Assembly: GCF_003755185.1 (NCBI RefSeq)
Contig: NZ_RKIC01000011.1
Coordinates: 345,018 to 409,017, forward strand
Length of the DNA stretch: 64,000 bases
Reading direction: 5' to 3'
DNA from: Frigoribacterium sp. PhB24
GTDB lineage: Bacteria; Actinomycetota; Actinomycetes; Actinomycetales; Microbacteriaceae
The notes beneath the pieces are model-generated. The model was not told the origin of the DNA and searched no databases. It saw nothing but the letters and a program-made list of their open reading frames with translations. Shown piece after piece: positions 59,674-64,000 of the stretch. Each line of letters starts with the position of its first letter. Positions within the stretch are counted from its first letter, which is position 1. The position numbers and the translations under genes are program-made.

Positions 59674-60978
59674 GTGCCGCTGACCCGAGACCTGGGGCTC
59701 GCCTGGAGCCTCGCCCGCCGGGCCGTGCGTTCGCGCAGCAGCCGACGTCGGCTCGAACGAGACCCGCGGGCCGCGGTGACGCCCGCTCCGGGCACCGTCC
59801 GAGTCGCCGTGTACTTCGCCGACACGGCCGTGAACATGTACCAGATCCGTCAGTGGTACGCGCCGCTCGCCCGCCTGGCCGAGACCTTCCCCGTCGCCGT
59901 CGTCGTCCGGTCGCCGGGCACCATGGTCACCATGCTCGACGAGTGCCCGGTGCCTCTCGTGTACGCCCGCAAGGTGACCGATCTCGAGGAGTTCGTCGTC
60001 GCCCAGCCCCTGGCCATGACGTTGTACGTCAACCAGAACGCCAAGAACTTCCAGATGATGCGGTACGGCCGCATGTGGCACGTCTTCGTCAACCACGGCG
60101 AGAGCGACAAGATGTACATGACGACGAACCAGTTCAAGGCGTACGACTACGCCTTCGTCGCCGGTGACGCCGCGCGCGACCGCCTCGCCGCCAAGCTCTG
60201 GGACTACGACCTCGACAAGCGCGCCGTACCCATCGGCCGCCCACAGGCCGACCACTTCTCGGGCGAGGTTCCCTACCCCGCCGACGACCGTCTGGTGGTG
60301 CTGTACGCCCCCACCTGGGAGGGCGACCGTCCCGCGGCCGCCTACGGCTCGATCGCCACGCACGGCCTCGCCCTGGTCCGGGCCTTGCTGGCCTCGGGCC
60401 GACACCGGGTCGTCTACCGGGCGCACCCCCGTAGCGGCGTGCTCGATCCCGAGTACCGGCGAGCTCACGAAGCCATCATCCGTGCCCTCGCCGAAGCGAA
60501 CACGCGTGACCCCGCCGCCCACCACGTCCACGACCAGGGGCCCGAACTCGGTTGGCAGCTGGCTTCGGCGGACGTCGCCGTGACCGACATCTCGGCGATG
60601 GTCTACGACCGGCTCGCCACGGGGCGACCGATCATCGTGACGCGCCCGGTCGACCCCGAGGCCGACGTCGACGAGTCGGGCTACCTCGGCGACGCCGAAT
60701 GGTTGACCGCCGAGGGGGCGGACGACATCGTCGCCCTCGTCGACGGCGTCGTCGACGATCCGGAGGCACGAGGCCGTCTCGAGCACTGGGTGAGTCACCA
60801 CTTCGGTGACACGTCGCCCGGTGCGGCCACGCGTCGGTTCGAGACCGCGGTGGCGGACCTGGTCCGGCTGCGAGACGACTACGCCGCGCGCCGTCCCGTC
60901 CTCGACGAACGGCGTTCGACGGGGGCGACCGGTGACGCCGACCAGGACGCTGCGGACGCGGAGGCCGTCGACCTCTGA
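59674..60978 (+). CDS. CDP-glycerol glycerophosphotransferase (TagF)-like protein
   Basis: 434 residues. The C-terminal half has the TagB/TagF (Glyphos_transf) pattern: VFVNHGESDKMYM, YDYAFVAGDAARDRLA, PIGRPQADHF, VVLYAPTWEGDR, VVYRAHPRSG and SADVAVTDISAMVYDRLATGRPIIVTRP, with the His and Asp/Ser residues that bind the CDP-linked donor. The N-terminal half is a second Rossmann-like lobe (RVAVYFADTAVNMYQIRQWY). It should polymerise or add alditol-phosphate units to a wall-polymer precursor on the inner face. The GTG start has GAGGAGGG 3 nt upstream. The last 30 residues are acidic and disordered. Confidence 0.85.
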   Translation: MPLTRDLGLAWSLARRAVRSRSSRRRLERDPRAAVTPAPGTVRVAVYFADTAVNMYQIRQWYAPLARLAETFPVAVVVRSPGTMVTMLDECPVPLVYARKVTDLEEFVVAQPLAMTLYVNQNAKNFQMMRYGRMWHVFVNHGESDKMYMTTNQFKAYDYAFVAGDAARDRLAAKLWDYDLDKRAVPIGRPQADHFSGEVPYPADDRLVVLYAPTWEGDRPAAAYGSIATHGLALVRALLASGRHRVVYRAHPRSGVLDPEYRRAHEAIIRALAEANTRDPAAHHVHDQGPELGWQLASADVAVTDISAMVYDRLATGRPIIVTRPVDPEADVDESGYLGDAEWLTAEGADDIVALVDGVVDDPEARGRLEHWVSHHFGDTSPGAATRRFETAVADLVRLRDDYAARRPVLDERRSTGATGDADQDAADAEAVDL

Positions 60979-61077
60979 CTTCCGCCTGCCTACCGAGGAG
61001 GCATCTGACGTCAGGGCATTGATGTCTCGGTGCTGTGGACTCTGGATCTCAGTCGCTGAGCAGCGTATCCATGAGGC

Positions 61078-61383
61078 ATGCCTGAGCCCATGTCCGCCGC
61101 CGCCCGTCTCTTCGGAGAACGCATCCGAGACGAGCGCCTGCGGCTCGGACTGAGCCAGGACGAAGTGGCGCACCTGGCGGGCATGAACGTCTCGAACTAC
61201 GGCAAGATCGAGCGTGGCATCGGCAATCCCGTGCTGCACACGATCGTCCGGCTCGCCGTGGTCCTGGGGGTCGATCCGGCCGTCCTCGTGACCGGCCTCG
61301 GGGTCGAGCATCTGCCACCGGTCCTCGAAGCCTTCACCGCGGCGGACTACGTCGCAGAGAGACGCGCTCGGCTCAGCAGCTGA
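61078..61383 (+). CDS. Small XRE-family helix-turn-helix regulator
   Basis: 101 residues. An XRE-type DNA-binding domain covers residues 12-70: FGERIRDERLRLGLSQDEVAHLAGMNVSNYGKIERG in short order, with SQDEVAHLAG and NVSNYGKIE as the two helices of the HTH. The last 30 residues (LPPVLEAFTAADYVAERRARLSS) may mediate dimerisation. ATG 61078 is preceded by TATCCA 6 nt upstream; ATG 61090 is the alternative. It lies inside the glycopolymer locus, but its target is unknown. A 99-bp gap separates it from the TagF-like gene. Confidence 0.85.
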   Translation: MPEPMSAAARLFGERIRDERLRLGLSQDEVAHLAGMNVSNYGKIERGIGNPVLHTIVRLAVVLGVDPAVLVTGLGVEHLPPVLEAFTAADYVAERRARLSS

Positions 61384-61421
61384 CGCGATCGGCCCTGCCG
61401 TGACCCGTCGGCCGCGGGCGA

Positions 61422-61703
61422 TCAGAAGCTGAAGCGCCAGAGGTATTCGTCGCCGCCGGGCCGGAACCACCGCACGACCGCGATCCCGTTGCGGGCCAGT
61501 TCGACGCCCAGGACGCAGAGGTCGACGAAGTCACCGGGCTCGAGACGGGTGGTCGCGACGGGGACGAGGAGCCCCGAGCCCACGAGGGTGACGCGGACGC
61601 CGGTCACGGCCTCGGCGGAATCGTTGACCAGCCGGTAGACGCGGGGCGCGCGGGAACGATCGAGGGTGAAGGGGACGGTGTAGGCGAGGGTCGTGGACGT
61701 CAT
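61422..61703 (-). CDS. Hypothetical small protein
   Basis: 93 residues, not recognised, predicted beta-rich and soluble with no signal peptide or helix. Strands alternate through LAYTVPFTLDRS, RVYRLVNDSAEAVTGVRVTLVGSG, LVPVATTRLEPGDFVDLCVLG and AVVRWFRPGGDEYLWRFSF, the last ending in aromatic residues; it may be a small immunoglobulin- or OB-like fold. TAGGGT lies 7 nt before the ATG, indicating a leaderless message and supporting a real gene. It is convergent with the XRE regulator. Confidence 0.6.
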   Translation of the reverse strand: MTSTTLAYTVPFTLDRSRAPRVYRLVNDSAEAVTGVRVTLVGSGLLVPVATTRLEPGDFVDLCVLGVELARNGIAVVRWFRPGGDEYLWRFSF

Positions 61704-61830
61704 GTCGTGGACCCTAGGATCGACCGCCGTGGGTCGTCGCGTGTTCTTGTGGACGACGGGTGGATGGGGAGGAACCGTCGGAGGGTGAACGGGCCCCGAC
61801 GCGCCTATCGAGGACCATCTGTCGCGGCGT

Positions 61831-61889
61831 CCGGGCCCAGAGGACCAGGTCGGCCGCGGCCCCCGGGCCTAGAGGTCCAGGTCGGCCGG
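61831..61889. repeat. Degenerate tandem duplication of the end of the EcsC gene
   Basis: 61831-61857 and 61863-61889 match at 24 of 27 positions, offset by 32 bp (CCGGGCC, then GAGG-CCAGGTCGGCC). The second copy holds the EcsC stop codon and last codons; the first is outside the gene. The rest of the 165-bp gap 61704-61868 shows nothing else. Confidence 0.6.
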
Positions 61890-62672
61890 GAACTCGGCCG
61901 GGGCCGCGCCGAACGCGGTGCGGGCGGTCGTGACGACCTTGCGTCCCAGCAGATGGTTGCCCGTCCCGCCCACGACGGCACCGATACCGAACGGGATGGC
62001 CCGGCCGAGGATCGTGGCACCTTGGGAGGCGGCGAAGCGTCGGATGAACTGCTTGCGGATCGTGTCGGTCAGGCCGCTCATCGCCGCCTTCGGCAGTTTC
62101 GAGGTGACGAGCTCGCCCCAGAACGCGGTCCGGGCCGGAGCCGTGCCCATCGCCTCACCGGCGAACTGGCGGACGAGGCTCGCGCCGGGGCCTCCGAGCA
62201 GCATCGCCATGACCAGGGCTCGGGCGCGGTCGGGGTCCGAGACGGCGATTCCGTGCACCTCGGTCACGGACTGCGCGAAGAGGGCACTCGCCTCGAGGAA
62301 GCCGGCGGTCTCGACGCCGGAGAGTGCCAACGAGACACCCCAGCCGACGCCGGGGATCACCGCGCTGGCACCCACGGCGGCTCCGCCCGTGGTCACGGCC
62401 GCGAGGTACTCGCGCTCGAGGACGGCGATCAGCTTCTGCGGTGTCGCCTTCTTGTGGCGACGCCGGAGCGCGGCGACGTGCTTGACCACGACCGGTCGCT
62501 GGACCGCGAGCAACTTGTCGAGCCGTCGCACCCAGGCGGCATCGTCGGTGCGGTCGGGCGACGTCGTCTCGTAGTGGTATTCGGCTGAGGTCGTCGCATC
62601 GCGGGCGACCAGTCGCCCGTCCGTCGTCGATGCGTCGTGGTCGGGGCTGTGGGGCTGGCTACGTTCGGGCAC
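61869..62672 (-). CDS. EcsC family protein
   Basis: 267 residues. EcsC-like features: a basic helical N-terminal part (LDKLLAVQRPVVVKHVAALRRRHKKATPQKLIAVLEREYL), a central hydrophobic Gly/Ala-rich pair of helices (VTTGGAAVGASAVIPGVGWGVSLALSGVETAGFLEASALFA), and a second Gly-rich stretch (ATILGRAIPFGIGAVVGGTGNHLLGRKVV). In Bacillus EcsC sits with the EcsAB ABC exporter, and here it precedes the TagGH exporter, but its molecular role is unknown. The GTG start has TAGTGT ending exactly 6 nt upstream (leaderless). Confidence 0.85.
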   Translation of the reverse strand: MPERSQPHSPDHDASTTDGRLVARDATTSAEYHYETTSPDRTDDAAWVRRLDKLLAVQRPVVVKHVAALRRRHKKATPQKLIAVLEREYLAAVTTGGAAVGASAVIPGVGWGVSLALSGVETAGFLEASALFAQSVTEVHGIAVSDPDRARALVMAMLLGGPGASLVRQFAGEAMGTAPARTAFWGELVTSKLPKAAMSGLTDTIRKQFIRRFAASQGATILGRAIPFGIGAVVGGTGNHLLGRKVVTTARTAFGAAPAEFPADLDL

Positions 62673-62684
62673 TGCTCGACACTA
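62673..62684 (-). promoter_or_regulatory. Leaderless-type -10 box of the EcsC gene
   Basis: TAGTGT (62684-62679, read leftwards) ends 6 nt before the GTG at 62672. It overlaps the 3' end of the upstream ABC ATPase gene (stop 62682-62684). Confidence 0.5.
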
Positions 62685-63443
62685 CGCCGAGGGGCGGGGA
62701 GGGTGATCGGAGGCGTAGCGGGCCAGAGCATCGTCGAGCGGGCCGTCGAAGACCAGTTCGCCCTTGTCGAGGTAGAGGCCCCGCCGGCAGAACCGCTTGA
62801 GGTCGCGTTCGTTGTGCGAGACGAGGAAGAGCGTGCGACCGTCGGCCAACATCTCGCCGATCCGGGCGTAGCACTTCTCGCGGAAGGCCTTGTCGCCCAC
62901 CGCGAGCACCTCGTCGACGAGCACGACGGGCTCCTCGAGTCGCGAGATGACGGCGAAGGCGATGCGGACCTTCATGCCGCTCGAGAGGTGCTTGTAGGGG
63001 GTGTCGACGAAGTCGGCGATCTCGGCGAACTCGATGATCTCGTCGAAGCGCTCGTCGATCTCGGTGCGGTGCATGCCGTGCAGACCGGCGGTCAGGTAGA
63101 CGTTCTCGCGCACCGTCAGGTCGGCCACGAAGCCACCGGTGATCTCGATGAGGGGGGCGACGCCGCCCGAGACCTCGACCGTGCCCGTGTCGGGCAGGAT
63201 CACCTCGGCCACCAGCTTGAGCAACGTCGACTTGCCCTGGCCGTTGCGTCCCACGACGCCGATGGCCTCGCCGGGCTGCACCTCGAAGCTGACGTCGCGG
63301 AGCGCCCAGAACTCACCGGGGCGTGACCGGCGGCTGCTGTCGGCGAAGAGGTCCTTGAACGACCGTCGCCCGCGGCGGTTGCGACGGAAGCGGATGCCGA
63401 CGCCGTCGACGCGGATCACGGGGCCCTGGCCGGTGGTGGGCAT
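62682..63443 (-). CDS. ABC transporter ATP-binding protein for wall polymer export (TagH/Wzt type)
   Basis: 253 residues. A 30-residue N-terminal extension with basic residues (GIRFRRNRRGRRSFKD) precedes the ABC domain, as in TagH/Wzt proteins. Motifs: Walker A GVVGRNGQGKSTLLKL, Q-loop region APLIEITGGFVADLTVREN, signature LSSGMKVRIAFAV, Walker B VVLVDEVLAVGDK and switch His in LVSHNERDL. There is no long C-terminal carbohydrate-binding domain, so it is the short form. AAGGAG lies 7 nt before the ATG, and the TGATG overlap with the permease gene indicates coupling. It exports a lipid-linked polymer, probably made by the genes at 56.9-61 kb. Confidence 0.92.
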   Translation of the reverse strand: MPTTGQGPVIRVDGVGIRFRRNRRGRRSFKDLFADSSRRSRPGEFWALRDVSFEVQPGEAIGVVGRNGQGKSTLLKLVAEVILPDTGTVEVSGGVAPLIEITGGFVADLTVRENVYLTAGLHGMHRTEIDERFDEIIEFAEIADFVDTPYKHLSSGMKVRIAFAVISRLEEPVVLVDEVLAVGDKAFREKCYARIGEMLADGRTLFLVSHNERDLKRFCRRGLYLDKGELVFDGPLDDALARYASDHPPRPSA

Positions 63444-64000
63444 CAGATCTCCTTCAGGACGGCACGCTCGCTGGCCCGGAAGACGAGCAGTCCGATCGCC
63501 AGCACCACGAAGCACACGGCCCCGCCGACGAGGACCTCGGTGAGGTCGAACTGCTCGGGGAAGAACGCCGAGCGGTACAGGCCGAAGATTCCGCTGAGCG
63601 GGTTGATTGCGGCCAGGAGGTGCAGGCTCTCGGGCAGGTCGCGGGTGCCGTAGATGATGGGCGAGGCGTAGAAGGTGAACCGCAGCGCGAGCTTGGTGGC
63701 GCGTTCGAGGTCGCGGAAGAACACGACGAGCGGGGCGACGATGAGCCCCACCCCGGCGACGAGGACGGTCTGCAGGATCATCGCGAGGGGGAAGAACACC
63801 ACCTGCCACTGGAGGTGGGCGCCTCCGGCGACGGCGAACAGGGCCAGGACGGGCAGGCTGAGGGCGAATTCGATGCCCTTCGAGCCCACCAGCCGGAACA
63901 CCCAGATCGTGCGGGGGATCTTGGTCGATCGGACGAGCTTCGCCTCGCGGATGAAGGCTCGGGTGCTGTCGGAGACGGCTCCGTTGAACCACATCCAAGG
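63443..64000 (-). CDS. ABC-2 permease for wall polymer export (TagG/Wzm type), 5' part beyond window
   Basis: The visible 185 codons are the C-terminal two thirds of an ABC-2 exporter permease; the frame runs off the right edge (…PWMWFNGAVSDSTRAFIREAKLVRS). The segment FNGAVSDSTRAFIREAKLVRSTKIPRTIWV is the amphipathic coupling region typical of TagG/Wzm. Four membrane helices follow (e.g. LSLPVLALFAVAGGAHLQW, VFFPLAMILQTVLVAGVGLIVAPLVVFF, VLVGGAVCFVVLAIGLLVF). About 90 N-terminal residues are expected to be missing. Its stop overlaps the ATG of the ATPase gene. Together they form the two-component exporter of the locus. Confidence 0.9.
   Translation of the reverse strand, partial: PWMWFNGAVSDSTRAFIREAKLVRSTKIPRTIWVFRLVGSKGIEFALSLPVLALFAVAGGAHLQWQVVFFPLAMILQTVLVAGVGLIVAPLVVFFRDLERATKLALRFTFYASPIIYGTRDLPESLHLLAAINPLSGIFGLYRSAFFPEQFDLTEVLVGGAVCFVVLAIGLLVFRASERAVLKEI

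Overview
The window is a stretch of high-GC actinobacterial chromosome, most probably from a Microbacteriaceae-type organism. The evidence is high GC with frequent GTG starts, a mycothiol gene (mshB), an initiator tRNA without an encoded CCA, actinobacterial signature genes (DUF3117, DUF3107, UPF0182, the AdnAB helicase-nuclease) and a dense set of leaderless-looking promoters. The genus assignment is inference. No phage, insertion sequence, CRISPR array or plasmid function is visible; this is mostly conserved core chromosome with a few accessory inserts.

Layout. 1-3.6 kb: end of an oligopeptide ABC importer operon (two permeases and a fused double ATPase). 3.8-6.3 kb: GTPase TypA and a lipoprotein. 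6.4-9.8 kb: the iron-uptake operon efeUOB, read leftwards from a DtxR-type iron box at 9860. 9.9-19.2 kb: a metabolic block with mshB, ferredoxin and dapC (overlapping or closely spaced), citrate synthase, dapD and dapE back to back, a membrane mannosyltransferase-like gene and the tiny DUF3117 gene. An unrecognised multi-spanning membrane protein follows dapD. 19.3-27.9 kb: O-methyltransferase, TatB, a LysR regulator with a divergent 40-residue membrane peptide, the Mrp/DUF1003/MgtE-N-CBS operon, a stress-protein-like gene, and a copper-linked group (membrane protein, YcnI, CopC). 28-34.5 kb: aminopeptidase P, an EEP-family membrane protein, a PHP phosphoesterase, a DEAD-box helicase, a ferritin-like protein and DUF3107.

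34.6-51.3 kb is a DNA-repair and envelope-proteostasis block that keeps the gene content of the mycobacterial Rv3193c-Rv3202c region: AdnA, AdnB, a kinase-fold protein with its catalytic residues lost, NudC, a UvrD-type helicase, a cyclodehydratase-like protein, a DUF2342 protein, a PDZ-Lon protease and UPF0182. After initiator tRNA-fMet come glycerate kinase, a nitrilase-family amidase, a PLP aminotransferase and an HtrA-like protease. 56.9-64 kb looks like a cell-wall glycopolymer locus: two GT2 enzymes around a CDP-alcohol phosphotransferase, a TagF-like polymerase, a small regulator, an EcsC protein and the TagH/TagG exporter, whose permease runs off the end of the window.

The most unusual signals are (1) a dispersed 13-mer, GACCCGCGCCTCC, with six exact copies all on the + strand and mostly at gene ends; (2) at least a dozen genes whose -10 box ends exactly 6 nt before the start codon, implying widespread leaderless mRNAs; and (3) a glycosyltransferase whose only plausible start is CTG, in a CTGA overlap with the upstream stop.
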